A stretch of DNA of 64,000 nt from Pedobacter nyackensis (GCF_900176505.1 NZ_FWYB01000006.1:1-64000); one strand, 5' to 3'. Positions 45,523-55,811 are shown, counted from the stretch's first letter. Made by a program: numbers and translations. The notes: generated by a model not told the origin, from the sequence alone.

Positions 45523-47469
45523 ATGAAACATACTTTAAAGATGCTGGCTATGCTGGCTTTAAGCTTTATATACACCAATATTTCAGCCCAGGAAACACCA
45601 AAAGAAGAAGATTTTTTTAAAATACTGAAGGTGAGAATACCTGAAGGTCCCGTACTTGAGGTAGGTGGACTAGTTACTTTACCTAATGGGAATCTGGGGA
45701 TATCAACCCGTCGTGGTGATGTTTATATCGTTGAGAACCCAACGAGCAACAGACCTTACTTTCGTAAGTTCGCTACTGGTCTGCACGAAATATTAGGCTT
45801 AACTTATAAAAATGACGCCTTTTATGTAGCACAGAGAGGAGAACTAACTAAGCTTATTGATAAGAATATGGATGGTAAGGCTGATGTTTATGAAACTATT
45901 TATGCCTGGCCTTTAAGTGGACATTACCACGAATACAGCTTTGGACCAAAGGTAGCGCCGGACGGCTCCTTCTTTGTTACAGCCAATGTTGCTTTTGGTG
46001 ATGAAGAGTGGTGGCGTGCAGAGAGCCGTGTACCAATGCGCGGCTGGACAATGAACATTACCGAAGATGGTAAAATGAAGCCATGGGCTGCAGGAATGCG
46101 CTCTCCAGCTGGATTAAATGTAATTGATGGTCAACTTTATTATACCGAAAATCAGGGTGACTGGGTTTGTTCAGGAGGAGTATGGACAGTAAATGAAGGT
46201 GATTTTATGGGGCATCCTGCCAGTTTAGCATGGACTAAAAGAAAAGATTCTCCTGTAAAATTAAGCTCAGAATTCTTTTACTCTAAAGTTGATGAGAGAA
46301 GGATAAAAAATGCAAATGGCAGATATATTAAACCGGAAAATAGGGTAAATGAGAATTTCAAAACCTTATTCGATATGAAAAAAGAGTTCAGCGAACTTCG
46401 TTTGCCTGCGGTTTGGCTTCCTTACGGTATTTTAGGTATTTCTACTTCAGAACCTGTTAAAATCCCTGCCGGTGCTTTTGGCCCTTTTGAAGGACAACTT
46501 TTAGTTGGTGATCAAGGGATGAGTATCATCTCAAGGGTGTTTATGGAAAAAGTGAATGGTGAAGAACAGGGGGCGGCGTTTATGTTTAGAAGTGGCTTCC
46601 GTTCGGGAGTATTAAGAATGGCATGGGCACAAGACGGTTCATTATTTGTTGGAGAAACCAATCGCGGATGGGGATCTGCCGGCGATGCCAATGAAGGATT
46701 GGAACGTCTGGTATATAACAATAAGATACCTTTTGAAATGAAAGCTGTAAGAGCGATGCCTGATGGATTCGAAATTGAATTTACAAAACCCGTTGATTTA
46801 AAATCAGCACAGGATGTGGCTTCATACAGTGTAGAAAGCTTCACTTACAAATATCATCCGGTTTATGGTTCACCACCGGTAAACACAGAAAGCTTAAAAA
46901 TCAGAGGTATTAAAGTATCACCGGATGGCTTAAAAGCAAGAATCGTAGTAAATAACCTACGTCAATATTATATCCACACGATTAAAGTAGATGGTATCCG
47001 CGAAAAGCAAAACTTCTATTCTGTTGTTCATCCGGTAGCTTATTATACCCTAAACAATATCCCTTCGGGTGAAAAACTACCAGCGAATGAACTGAGCACC
47101 AGAAATTCGGCAAACGATCCTGTCGCTGAAGTTACACCAGCACGGGTAAAAAAGGCGGTTAGTTCTGTTAAAGGAAAAAGTGTTTCAGGAGAAAAGGTTA
47201 CAGCTAAGGCACCAACTTATGCCGAAGTAAAAGGCTTATTAGCTAATAATACTTGTTTGGCTTGTCATAATCCTACGAAGAAGCAAATTGGCCCATCATT
47301 TACTGATATAGCCAAACGTAAATACACAAACGAAAAGATCCTGCAACTCATCCATAACCCTAAACCTGAGAACTGGCCTGGGTATGCAACAGAAATGCCC
47401 CCAATGCCGCAGGTTTCTAAAGCAGATGGGCTAAAAATAGCAGCTTATATCAACTCATTAAATAAATAA
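45523..47469 (+). CDS. beta-propeller dehydrogenase-like protein with C-terminal cytochrome c
   Basis: The 648-residue protein has a signal peptide (ending ISAQ) and a six-bladed propeller related to PQQ/GSDH and PVC-type membrane-bound dehydrogenases (about residues 25-400, for example GGLVTLPNGNLGISTRRGDV and GMRSPAGLNVIDGQLYYTE). A beta domain follows (about 410-530), then a linker, and then a cytochrome c domain with C578-L-A-C581-H582 and a distal Met region (ATEMPPMPQ). It is likely an exported oxidoreductase or an electron acceptor for one. Its place between DUF1080 and SSS genes suggests a role in sugar C3 oxidation, which is not proven. Confidence 0.8.
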   Translation: MKHTLKMLAMLALSFIYTNISAQETPKEEDFFKILKVRIPEGPVLEVGGLVTLPNGNLGISTRRGDVYIVENPTSNRPYFRKFATGLHEILGLTYKNDAFYVAQRGELTKLIDKNMDGKADVYETIYAWPLSGHYHEYSFGPKVAPDGSFFVTANVAFGDEEWWRAESRVPMRGWTMNITEDGKMKPWAAGMRSPAGLNVIDGQLYYTENQGDWVCSGGVWTVNEGDFMGHPASLAWTKRKDSPVKLSSEFFYSKVDERRIKNANGRYIKPENRVNENFKTLFDMKKEFSELRLPAVWLPYGILGISTSEPVKIPAGAFGPFEGQLLVGDQGMSIISRVFMEKVNGEEQGAAFMFRSGFRSGVLRMAWAQDGSLFVGETNRGWGSAGDANEGLERLVYNNKIPFEMKAVRAMPDGFEIEFTKPVDLKSAQDVASYSVESFTYKYHPVYGSPPVNTESLKIRGIKVSPDGLKARIVVNNLRQYYIHTIKVDGIREKQNFYSVVHPVAYYTLNNIPSGEKLPANELSTRNSANDPVAEVTPARVKKAVSSVKGKSVSGEKVTAKAPTYAEVKGLLANNTCLACHNPTKKQIGPSFTDIAKRKYTNEKILQLIHNPKPENWPGYATEMPPMPQVSKADGLKIAAYINSLNK

Positions 47470-47587
47470 TAAATAAAGGATAAACCAATTTGGCTTTTCT
47501 ATTAACATATTTGGCCTAATTCCCCCAAATGAGATGTAATGCTGAATGTTTTTTTACATTAGTAGTCTAATAATCAATATAAATAAC

Positions 47588-49273
47588 ATGAATACACTTC
47601 ACAAATACGATTATATCGTATTTCTAATCTACTTTTTAATCGTTTCCAGCTATGGATTTTGGATTTACTATAAAAAAAAGACAGCAACTGCAGACTCTAA
47701 GGATTATTTTCTGGCCGAAGGTTCATTAACCTGGTGGGCCATTGGCGCTTCTCTTATTGCTTCGAATATCTCCGCGGAACAAATGATCGGCATGAGTGGC
47801 TCAGGTTTCAAATTAGGCTTAGCAATCTCTGCTTACGAATGGATGGCAGCGTTAACACTAATCATTGTGGCTATATTCTTTATGCCAGTTTACTTAAAGA
47901 ATAAAATCTTCACCATGCCGCAATTTTTAAGTCAGCGTTACAATGAGAAAGTAGCCATGATTATGGCTGTATTCTGGTTAATGTTGTACATTGTGGTGAA
48001 CTTAATGTCTATTCTTTACCTGGGCGCTTTAGCCATTAGTGGTATATCAGGGCTTGACATTACGGCATGTATTCTTGGCTTAGCTGTGTTTGCGATCTTA
48101 ATCACCCTGGGTGGTATGAAAGTAATTGGTTATACCGATGTAATACAAGTGTTCTTCCTTGTGTTAGGTGGTCTTGTAGCAACTTATATTGCATTAAATC
48201 TTATTTCAGGCAACGGTGGTATTATAAAAGGATTCTCAATCCTTACTGATGGAGCTTCCGAACATTTTCACTTAATCTTCGATAAAGACGATGCGAATTA
48301 TATGGATTTACCTGGTTTAAGTGTGCTTATTGGGGGTATGTGGATTGCAAACTTAAGCTATTGGGGCTGTAACCAATACATCACCCAAAGAGCACTTGGT
48401 GCATCATTGCCAGTTGCCAGATCAGGGCTTTTATTTGCTGCATTCTTAAAAATGCTAATGCCTGTAATTGTAGTTATTCCTGGTATTGCTGTTTATTATA
48501 TTATTAAAGAAAAAATTCCTGGCATTAGTGCCGACAACTTGCTTACCTCTTCAGGTGTTCAGGATCCAAATAAGGCTTATCCTGCATTATTAGGTTTATT
48601 ACCAGTAGGCTTGAAAGGTCTTTCTTTTGCTGCTTTAACGGCAGCTATTGTAGCCTCTCTTGCAGGTAAAGCAAACAGTATTGCGACCATATTCACACTG
48701 GATATTTACAAAAAAGCATTCAATCCGAATGCCGGAGAAGGCAACCTGGTTAATGTAGGTAAAATTACAGTTGTTGTATCTATGCTGATTGCTGTTGTAC
48801 TTTCTTTGATCGTTGGTGATGCTTTAATGGGCGAAGGTAAACAAGGATTCCAGTACATTCAGGAATATACAGGTTTCGTATCTCCTGGTATTTTTGCTAT
48901 GTTCATTTTAGGTTTCTTCTGGAAGAAAACTACTTCAAATGCTGCACTTTTTGCAACAGTAGGAGGGTTTCTCGTTTCAGTATTGCTTAAATTCCTTCCG
49001 GGAATGGTCGACCTTTCTCCGCTTTACAATTACGGATGGGCAGTAGCAAACACCGCAGGAGTATTCGAAATTCCTTTCATGGATAGAATGGCGATCGTTT
49101 TTGCTATCTGTTTGATTGGTATGTATTTCATAAGTATATACGACAATAAGAAAGGTGTTGTTGCACATGGACTGGAGATTGATCCTAAAATGTTCAGGGT
49201 ATCAACTTCCTTCGCTATTGGCGCATTAATCATATTTGCCATGGTTGTAGCACTTTATTCTGCTTTCTGGTAA
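47588..49273 (+). CDS. sodium:solute symporter (SSS/SGLT family)
   Basis: The start at 47588 (MNTLHKYDYIVF) is preferred; an ATG 42 bases upstream adds a short hydrophobic stretch unlike the family. The 561-residue protein has about fourteen membrane segments and SGLT-type motifs: DYFLAEGSLTWWAIGASLIASNISAEQ is split over helix 1-2, followed by GLSVLIGGMWIANLSYWGCNQYI and AALTAAIVASLAGKANSIATIF. It would import a sugar with sodium. It ends the DUF1080-cytochrome c-SSS group, and two tandem terminator hairpins follow. Confidence 0.92.
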   Translation: MNTLHKYDYIVFLIYFLIVSSYGFWIYYKKKTATADSKDYFLAEGSLTWWAIGASLIASNISAEQMIGMSGSGFKLGLAISAYEWMAALTLIIVAIFFMPVYLKNKIFTMPQFLSQRYNEKVAMIMAVFWLMLYIVVNLMSILYLGALAISGISGLDITACILGLAVFAILITLGGMKVIGYTDVIQVFFLVLGGLVATYIALNLISGNGGIIKGFSILTDGASEHFHLIFDKDDANYMDLPGLSVLIGGMWIANLSYWGCNQYITQRALGASLPVARSGLLFAAFLKMLMPVIVVIPGIAVYYIIKEKIPGISADNLLTSSGVQDPNKAYPALLGLLPVGLKGLSFAALTAAIVASLAGKANSIATIFTLDIYKKAFNPNAGEGNLVNVGKITVVVSMLIAVVLSLIVGDALMGEGKQGFQYIQEYTGFVSPGIFAMFILGFFWKKTTSNAALFATVGGFLVSVLLKFLPGMVDLSPLYNYGWAVANTAGVFEIPFMDRMAIVFAICLIGMYFISIYDNKKGVVAHGLEIDPKMFRVSTSFAIGALIIFAMVVALYSAFW

Positions 49274-49284
49274 TAGATAAATTA

Positions 49285-49310
49285 TGATAACTCCACAGTA
49301 GGAGTTATCA
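49285..49310 (+). terminator. first terminator hairpin after the symporter
   Basis: A perfect 10-bp stem TGATAACTCC/GGAGTTATCA (49285-49294 with 49301-49310) has a 6-base loop and is followed by GTTTAAATTA. It precedes a second, stronger hairpin. Confidence 0.65.
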
Positions 49311-49316
49311 GTTTAA

Positions 49317-49367
49317 ATTAAACAAAATGGCCGGGCTGAAATTATCAGCCCGGCCATTTTGTTTAAT
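49317..49367. terminator. strong bidirectional terminator
   Basis: A perfect 23-bp stem (49317-49339 with 49345-49367) has a 5-base loop and a GC-rich core GGCCGGGCTGA; T-rich flanks are part of the stem on both sides. It separates the convergent symporter and Gfo/Idh/MocA genes. Confidence 0.92.
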
Positions 49368-49418
49368 AAATATTGAATCGTGATGCCGAAATACATTCAG
49401 CAACGCGAAATAGAAGTG

Positions 49419-50777
49419 TTAATATTTAAATACCTTTCCGTCAACCATCACTTCTTGTTTCGCCTCATCAAACGTAGCTTTCTTTCCGGTTCTTGCTGCA
49501 GCATTGGTCATGATGTTTGCTATTGAATGATAATAGCCTGCTTCAACAGGAGCATTTGTTTGTTGTCTGCTTCTGATACACTCCATCCAATTACGCATAT
49601 GCGCCGAGGTTAATTTATCCCCACCCGTGCTAGCCGATGCTGCAACCTGTTCAACCATATCCGTTAGCTTTAATTCAGGTAATAAGTTAGGCTGCATTTT
49701 CATTGCAGCAGCGGCTTTAGCATTCAGGCCACCTACAGGAGAAACCATATTCGTAATTAGATTCAGCTCCCCTCCATTTGAATAGTAGATTTCTGCCGGC
49801 TTCTCATCACCATTGTGCATTCTTGATGTAAATACAACCTGGAATCCATTGTTCGGATCGTTTGGTTTACCATAATCAAATACTGCAGTAGTGGTATCCC
49901 AGTTTCTTCTACCATCTTTCCATTGATAAATTCCGCCATTGGCAACCACACTTCTTGGATGCTTCAAGTCAGTAAACCAGTGTACAGTATCAATCTGGTG
50001 CGACATCCACTGACCAGGCATACCCGATGAATATGGCCAGAACAAGCGATACTCAAGATATTTACGAGGATCCCATTCTTCAAAAGGACGGTTAATCAAA
50101 AAGCGTTTCCAGTCAGTATCTTCTTGTTTTAGTTTAGCTACAAGATCCGGTCTGCGCCAACGTCCCGGTTGGTTTACATTCCAGCTCAACTCAACCATGG
50201 TAATATCTCCAAACTTACCATCTTTAATAAACTGTGAAGCAGCCTTGTAATTACTACCACTTCTGCGTTGAGAACCAATCTGAACAATTTGTTTTGAGGC
50301 CTTAACAGCTTTTAAAGCCATACGTGCATCTTCCATAGTTTCAGCAAAAGGCTTTTCGCAATACACATCACATTTGTTATTTACAGCTTCAGTAGCATGG
50401 AAGGCATGCTGAAAATCAGCGGTACTGACAATCACAGCATCAATATCCTTTAAATTATAAAGCTCATCATTATTGCGGCATGCCGTGATATCATGACCGA
50501 ATTTAGATTTTAAATGATCTACCCCCAGACCTCTGCGGTAACTCCAAAGATCAGATACGGCAACAATATCAAAATTTAGTTCTTTATTATGATTTAAAAA
50601 AGATGGCAAAAGTGAATCTTTAAAGCGGTCGGAGAAACCTACCACACCAACTCTTACCCGATCGTTAGCCCCGATAATGTTGCCATAACTCTTTGCACTT
50701 AAGCCCATAGTTCCTAAATAGGTTCCAGCTGCTGCAATAGCAGATTGCTTGATAAATTTTCTTCTTGAATCTAACAT
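49419..50777 (-). CDS. Tat-exported Gfo/Idh/MocA family oxidoreductase
   Basis: The 452-residue protein has a twin-arginine signal (SRRKFIK, R5-R6, then a mild hydrophobic stretch to about residue 30), an NAD(P)-binding fold starting VRVGVVGFSDRFK, and the family motif YCEKPF. A Tat signal means export with the cofactor already bound, as in glucose-fructose oxidoreductase. It is the third gene of a minus-strand group DUF6807-DUF1080-Gfo/Idh, 7 bases after the DUF1080 gene. In 3-keto-glycoside pathways such enzymes oxidise the C3 hydroxyl of the sugar; that role is inferred here. Confidence 0.88.
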   Translation of the reverse strand: MLDSRRKFIKQSAIAAAGTYLGTMGLSAKSYGNIIGANDRVRVGVVGFSDRFKDSLLPSFLNHNKELNFDIVAVSDLWSYRRGLGVDHLKSKFGHDITACRNNDELYNLKDIDAVIVSTADFQHAFHATEAVNNKCDVYCEKPFAETMEDARMALKAVKASKQIVQIGSQRRSGSNYKAASQFIKDGKFGDITMVELSWNVNQPGRWRRPDLVAKLKQEDTDWKRFLINRPFEEWDPRKYLEYRLFWPYSSGMPGQWMSHQIDTVHWFTDLKHPRSVVANGGIYQWKDGRRNWDTTTAVFDYGKPNDPNNGFQVVFTSRMHNGDEKPAEIYYSNGGELNLITNMVSPVGGLNAKAAAAMKMQPNLLPELKLTDMVEQVAASASTGGDKLTSAHMRNWMECIRSRQQTNAPVEAGYYHSIANIMTNAAARTGKKATFDEAKQEVMVDGKVFKY

Positions 50778-50784
50778 GATGCTA

Positions 50785-52149
50785 TTATTTAATTTCTTTT
50801 AATTTAATGCTTCTAAATGATACGTTATCGCCATGATCCTGAAGCAGGATATGTCCTTTAGCCGCCATCCCAAAATCCTTCCAGTTTTTATATTTACTGC
50901 CGGCAACGAGTGATTTAAATTCTTCTGATCCTCTAACATATTCAAGAATCTTATAGCCATTTAAATAATATTCTACTTTATTATCAGGGAAAACCATAAT
51001 CACACCTTTATTCCATTCGCCAATTTTCCTTTGTGCATTGGGGATTTTTTTACTGGTTATCAGGTCGTATAATGAACCAAGCGTACGATTGCCATCCTTA
51101 CCTAATTTCGCATCTGGGTGTTTTACATCATCAAGAATTTGATATTCAGGCCCGATTGCCGATCCTTTGTTTCCTTCAGTCAAGGTTACAAAATATTTAA
51201 CGCCACTATTTGCACCTTCAGTTAGTTTAAAATCAAACTTCAGTGCGAAAGCACTATATTGTTTTTCAGTCACGATATCGCCACCATTGGTCGACTCTCC
51301 TCCATTAGATTTAACCACGCTCAGTTCACCATCTTTTATTTCCCAACCTTTTTCCGGAAAACCTGGTTTATAAGCACCTTTCCATCCTTTGGTCGTTTTT
51401 CCATCCCATAATAAGCTATACCCATTTGCTTTTTCAGCTGCCGACAAGTTATTAGGGATCATGTTTGCTACGTAAATCTTATCTGTTTTAGTAGGTTTCA
51501 ATCCCTCAGTCTGAATTCGGATATTTCGCCATCTGATTTGTTTACCAGGCTCATCATTTTTACCTATTGAATGTACCTGTAAAGCGATAAAACCGGTAGA
51601 GGTCATATCATCAACTACGTTTGCTGTAGGTACACCATTTACCCATGTTCTGATCGAATTTCCAATACACTCAATGCGGTACTTATTCCATTCACCTTTT
51701 TTAAAGGCTGTTTTACCTTTCGGGTTTGCGTCCATAGGGTATAACCAACCTCGACGGGCCTCATCATATATACCACCACTGTAGGCCCTGTCTGATGGGT
51801 CAACCTCCATTTGATAACCATGAACTCTTCCGTTGTTTACATCAGATTTACTTTCGCTTCGAAACTGTACACCAGAATTCATCGAGTTATCTACAAGTAA
51901 TTCCAACTCAAAAATAAAATCACCATAATTTTTCTCAGTGGTTAAAAAAGAGTTTGGTGTATCGCGGACTGTCGTTCCTACGATTTCACCGTTTTTTACT
52001 TCATATTTAGCTTTACCATTAAGTTGTTTCCAGCCTTTTAGATCTTTCCCATTGAAAAGATTCTCCCATTTCCCGCTTTGAGCGTGTAAAGAAGTTAAGG
52101 AAGTGCCTAGCATCAGGCCGGTAAGAATTAGTAGTCTTGTGGTCTTCAT
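50785..52149 (-). CDS. secreted protein with two DUF1080 (3-keto-disaccharide hydrolase) domains
   Basis: The 454-residue protein has a signal peptide (ending LHAQ) and two DUF1080 jelly-rolls in tandem: about residues 25-215 ([36 protein letters not shown]) and about 240-454 ([35 protein letters not shown]). The double-domain form is common in Bacteroidota and suggests hydrolysis of 3-keto-glycosides outside the cytoplasm. It is followed by the Tat-exported oxidoreductase and preceded by a DUF6807 gene 33 bases away. Confidence 0.88.
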   Translation of the reverse strand: MKTTRLLILTGLMLGTSLTSLHAQSGKWENLFNGKDLKGWKQLNGKAKYEVKNGEIVGTTVRDTPNSFLTTEKNYGDFIFELELLVDNSMNSGVQFRSESKSDVNNGRVHGYQMEVDPSDRAYSGGIYDEARRGWLYPMDANPKGKTAFKKGEWNKYRIECIGNSIRTWVNGVPTANVVDDMTSTGFIALQVHSIGKNDEPGKQIRWRNIRIQTEGLKPTKTDKIYVANMIPNNLSAAEKANGYSLLWDGKTTKGWKGAYKPGFPEKGWEIKDGELSVVKSNGGESTNGGDIVTEKQYSAFALKFDFKLTEGANSGVKYFVTLTEGNKGSAIGPEYQILDDVKHPDAKLGKDGNRTLGSLYDLITSKKIPNAQRKIGEWNKGVIMVFPDNKVEYYLNGYKILEYVRGSEEFKSLVAGSKYKNWKDFGMAAKGHILLQDHGDNVSFRSIKLKEIK

Positions 52150-52182
52150 GTGTGTTTGTGGTTGTTTTATTTTTTGAATTAA

Positions 52183-53208
52183 TTATTTCCCAAATTCAGC
52201 AGCCTGCTTGTTAAGCAGTTCTGGTGTTTGTTGAATAGCTGAAGCAATTACTACGCGATATCGGAAGGTAACTGATTCACCAGGTTTTAAAGTCAGATTC
52301 ATACTTTCTTTGCCTTTACTAAAAATGGCTTGTCCTAGCGGGTTTGCGGCAAATAACCCATAATCCCTGGCATGCCAGTAAGTAGGGTAGCCCGGATTTT
52401 TTGGATGATCAATAACCGCAACTGAAACCTGTTGCTGATCTTTTACACCAAAAAGCACACACCAGTTGGCCCGTGTGCCCCAGGCATCATTACCCTTTTT
52501 CCCCGCACTGGTAAGGTAATCACCAGTTGCCCCATTTTTACCAGGTGCTATTTTGGTTACGATCCCGTTGTTGTCTGTATAAGATTCTTCTTTATCTGAT
52601 GCCAATTCCAATTCCCTGGTCACCCTTATACCAAGCATACCATCCTTGATGTCTTTAAAATAAACTGTATCCTTTTGGGCAGTTAGCGTAGTGGTTCTAT
52701 CAATAGTCCTGGTATAGTCAGTACCGCTAAATACAAAAGTCGTTGCTTCTTTCAACAGAGCTGTCCTATCCTGCCTTTCCCAGTTGGCTATGTAATTTAG
52801 GGTTCCTTTAGCCGCACCATCCTTTAAAGCAGTCACCCTCACATTTCTGATCCATCCATATTTCGATTTCTTTTCTGCAGGAATGTTGTACGAATTATTC
52901 CAGAAATCCAAACCGTTTATACTTTCATAATTGAACCATAAACCTACATGATGGGGATGGTCGGTACGCTCGTTACCTCGCTTATCCAAAGGGAAGCCCC
53001 TGGTTACGGTAAGACCGCTAGCTGTTTGCAGTGGATATAAAATTGGTTTTTCCAGATTATCCGGATAAAGGAAACTTGTGAAAGGTTTATCACCTATTAA
53101 AACATCAACCTTCTGCTGTTTCGCATTTCGAACGAAACTTACTTTTTTAGTTTGTGCATTTAGCTGCAAACCCATAAAGCAACAGCCCATGATCAGATAT
53201 TTATTCAT
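52183..53208 (-). CDS. DUF6807 (PmoA-like) family protein
   Basis: The 341-residue protein has a signal-like N-terminus (about residues 1-18, ending LNAQ) and the hallmark of DUF6807: RTDHPHHVGLWFNYESING, with a beta-sandwich resembling galactose mutarotase-type folds (GYPTYWHARDYGLFAANPLG near the end). Family members were once labelled methane oxygenase PmoA by weak similarity, which is not credible here. They usually accompany DUF1080 and Gfo/Idh/MocA genes. The function is unknown. It is the first gene of the minus-strand group. Confidence 0.8.
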   Translation of the reverse strand: MNKYLIMGCCFMGLQLNAQTKKVSFVRNAKQQKVDVLIGDKPFTSFLYPDNLEKPILYPLQTASGLTVTRGFPLDKRGNERTDHPHHVGLWFNYESINGLDFWNNSYNIPAEKKSKYGWIRNVRVTALKDGAAKGTLNYIANWERQDRTALLKEATTFVFSGTDYTRTIDRTTTLTAQKDTVYFKDIKDGMLGIRVTRELELASDKEESYTDNNGIVTKIAPGKNGATGDYLTSAGKKGNDAWGTRANWCVLFGVKDQQQVSVAVIDHPKNPGYPTYWHARDYGLFAANPLGQAIFSKGKESMNLTLKPGESVTFRYRVVIASAIQQTPELLNKQAAEFGK

Positions 53209-53422
53209 TTACATTTGGTTAAAATTAGCTGGCACTGGCAAGTCATCATCCTGAAATCCCCAGTAACTTACAGATTAAGTTTTAGCTAAATATACCCTTC
53301 TTAGAATACATTCAACTCAAAAACCAGCAGGACTTCATAAAAAAACTACGAAAACGATTGAGTAAATTTCAAAAAATTATCGTCAATAAATCTTATCATT
53401 GTTTGTCAATAATAACCATGTC

Positions 53423-54442
53423 ATGAATCGCAAACATTTTCTTTCTTTCCTGGCGGTTGCGGGGTCAACATTGACCGGTTTCAAAGCACCAGATAGCCTT
53501 ACAGATCCAATTAAGGAAATAAAAATGCCACCATATTTAAAACCGGGTGATATTATAGGCATCACCACTCCGGCAGGCCACATGACCACAGAGCAAATAC
53601 AGCCCGCGATACAATTAATGGAAAGTTGGGGGTTTAAAATAAAAATTGGTAACACCATTGGCAATAGAGATTATTGTATGGGAGGCACGGATCAGCAACG
53701 TACACAAGACTTCCAGCAAATGCTGGATGATCCTAACATCAAAGCAATTATGTGCGCACGAGGCGGATATGGTGCCATCAGAATGATTGATCAGCTTAAT
53801 TTCAAAACTTTTAGTCAACATCCGAAATGGATTATCGGCTTTAGCGATATTACCGTATTTCACTGCCATTTAAATCGACAATTGAACACAGCTTCAATAC
53901 ATGCTAAGATGTGCAATAGCTTTCCGAACGTATGGACACTTGCAGATCCCATGCAGATAGAAACTATACTATCGATCAGACAAGTATTAAGCGGTCTGCC
54001 TGTAAAATATACAGCGGCACCGGTAAGTTACAATATAATGGGCAGGGTAGAAGCTCCGCTGATTGGGGGGAACTTGAGTATCATCGAAACGCTTACTGGA
54101 ACCGACTCAGATCTGATAACTGATGGTAAGATTTTGTTTGTTGAGGATACAGGGGAGTACCTGTATAGTGTAGACCGCATGTTCTGGAACCTGAAACGAA
54201 GTGGCAAGCTATCAAAATTGAAGGGCCTTGTTATTGGAGGTTTTAAAGTCAAACCTGATGATCCCGGGGAAGAATTTGGAAGAACTGTATATGAGATCAT
54301 TATAGAAAAAGTAAAAGAATATGGCTATCCGGTGTGTTTTGATTTCCCTATAGGCCATCAAAAGAATAACTTTGCGATCAAATGTGGTACAAAACACATT
54401 CTCAATATCGATGCAAATGGAAGCTCACTCGTATCAATCTAA
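53423..54442 (+). CDS. LD-carboxypeptidase (peptidase family S66)
   Basis: The ATG at 53423 (MNRKHFLSFLAV) is the start; the frame goes 8 codons further only through a TTG. The 339-residue protein has the S66 catalytic triad S141 (IIGFSDIT), E241 (FVEDTGEY) and H312 (PIGHQKNN), with spacings of 100 and 171 residues close to those of Pseudomonas LdcA. An N-terminal hydrophobic stretch suggests export. LD-carboxypeptidases trim the terminal D-Ala from peptidoglycan tetrapeptides during recycling. It overlaps the start of xseA. Confidence 0.9.
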   Translation: MNRKHFLSFLAVAGSTLTGFKAPDSLTDPIKEIKMPPYLKPGDIIGITTPAGHMTTEQIQPAIQLMESWGFKIKIGNTIGNRDYCMGGTDQQRTQDFQQMLDDPNIKAIMCARGGYGAIRMIDQLNFKTFSQHPKWIIGFSDITVFHCHLNRQLNTASIHAKMCNSFPNVWTLADPMQIETILSIRQVLSGLPVKYTAAPVSYNIMGRVEAPLIGGNLSIIETLTGTDSDLITDGKILFVEDTGEYLYSVDRMFWNLKRSGKLSKLKGLVIGGFKVKPDDPGEEFGRTVYEIIIEKVKEYGYPVCFDFPIGHQKNNFAIKCGTKHILNIDANGSSLVSI

Positions 54443-55811
54443 CCCTGCTGCTATTAGGCTATCGGAACTGACTACTCAGATCCGGCAGGTAATTGATGAA
54501 GCTTTTGGAAACCGAACTTTTTGGGTAATTGCTGATGTAACCAGTCATACATATAAAGAACAAAGTAACTACCATTACTTTGAATTGGTGGAGAAAGACA
54601 AAGCCTCGGCAAAAATCCTTACCAAGATAGCTGGAAGAGCCTGGGGCAATGCTTCAATAAACATTTCAAATTTTGAACAGGCAACGGGGCAAAAGTTTAA
54701 AAACGACATCAATGTATTGGTACAGGTTGCTGTTCAATACACTCCGGCATTCGGTCTCCAGTTAAACCTGCTCGATATTGATACCAATTTTACATTGGGC
54801 ATGTTTGAACAACAGCGGAAAGAAACGTTGCAAAAATTAGTTATCGAGAACCCTGGTTTTATACAAAAATCAGGAGAACAGTTCATCACACGGAACAACA
54901 GTCTTGCTTTAAACAAAGTACTTCAGAATATTGCGATCATCTCCTCAGCCACATCCGCAGGATACCAGGATTTCAGACATACGCTTGAAAATAACTCTTT
55001 TGGGTACACTTTTCAGATAGATGATTATTTTACACTGATGCAGGGTGAAACAAATGCTAAACAGTTTCTGGCTAAAATTGTAGAAGTATATCAATCCGGA
55101 AAGGCCTATGATGTATTGGTGATTATCAGGGGTGGAGGAGCACAGACGGACTTTCTTATTTTTGACAACTACGATCTGAGCCGGGCCATTGCCAAGTTTC
55201 CGATTCCCGTAATAACTGGAATCGGTCACCAGAAAAATGAAACCATCGCCGACCTGATGGCGCATACTTCTACAAAAACACCGACGAAAGCAGCCGAATT
55301 GATTATCGCACATAACCGGGGATTTGAAGAATCGCTGATTGGCCTGCAAAAAATGATGCTGATAAAAACTTACCAGTTGATTAACTATCATAAAGATAGG
55401 CTGGCACATATCAATCAGATTACGATCAGTACCACCAGAAACTTGTTGCATGAGCAGCATCGCAATATTATTAACCTATCGCGACTCGTGTTAACCAATC
55501 CGAAGATCATGATCTCGAACAAGCAAAAGGATCTGAGTAATATTGTCAGCAATATACAATCTTATAACAGGATCTATTTTGCCAATAAAAGAGGGTATAT
55601 TAGCCACTTTCAATCGGTAGTAAGGCTCATGAGCCCACAAAACATATTGAATAAGGGATTTGCCATCCTTAAAGTAAATGGCCGTATTGCAAGCAATGCG
55701 GACGATATTGCGGTAGGATCTGAACTTACAGTCAGACTGGCCACAACAGAAATTAAAACTACAGTAAACGCTAAATCAACCCTAGATGGAAACGACGAAT
55801 TTAACCTATGA
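54411..55811 (+). CDS. xseA: exodeoxyribonuclease VII large subunit
   Basis: The start at 54411 (MQMEAHSYQS) is chosen; an ATG two codons on (54417) is equally likely. The protein of about 466 residues has an N-terminal OB-fold (LSELTTQIRQVIDEAFGN, then FWVIADVTSHTYK) and the XseA catalytic domain (VIIRGGGAQTDFLIFDNYDL, PVITGIGHQKNETIADLMAHT with the expected acidic and His residues, then TKTPTKAAELI). A coiled-coil stretch precedes the C-terminal segment. With XseB it degrades single-stranded DNA. It overlaps both the upstream carboxypeptidase and the downstream xseB. Confidence 0.93.
   Translation: MQMEAHSYQSNPAAIRLSELTTQIRQVIDEAFGNRTFWVIADVTSHTYKEQSNYHYFELVEKDKASAKILTKIAGRAWGNASINISNFEQATGQKFKNDINVLVQVAVQYTPAFGLQLNLLDIDTNFTLGMFEQQRKETLQKLVIENPGFIQKSGEQFITRNNSLALNKVLQNIAIISSATSAGYQDFRHTLENNSFGYTFQIDDYFTLMQGETNAKQFLAKIVEVYQSGKAYDVLVIIRGGGAQTDFLIFDNYDLSRAIAKFPIPVITGIGHQKNETIADLMAHTSTKTPTKAAELIIAHNRGFEESLIGLQKMMLIKTYQLINYHKDRLAHINQITISTTRNLLHEQHRNIINLSRLVLTNPKIMISNKQKDLSNIVSNIQSYNRIYFANKRGYISHFQSVVRLMSPQNILNKGFAILKVNGRIASNADDIAVGSELTVRLATTEIKTTVNAKSTLDGNDEFNL

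Noticed and set aside
52183..53208. DUF6807 protein as a methane monooxygenase subunit
   Set aside because: It is a soluble exported beta-sandwich protein without membrane helices or pMMO metal sites; the old PmoA label is misleading.
54945..55460. 171-codon open frame on the minus strand inside xseA
   Set aside because: It is fully antisense to conserved XseA motifs and its translation has no family features; a shadow frame.
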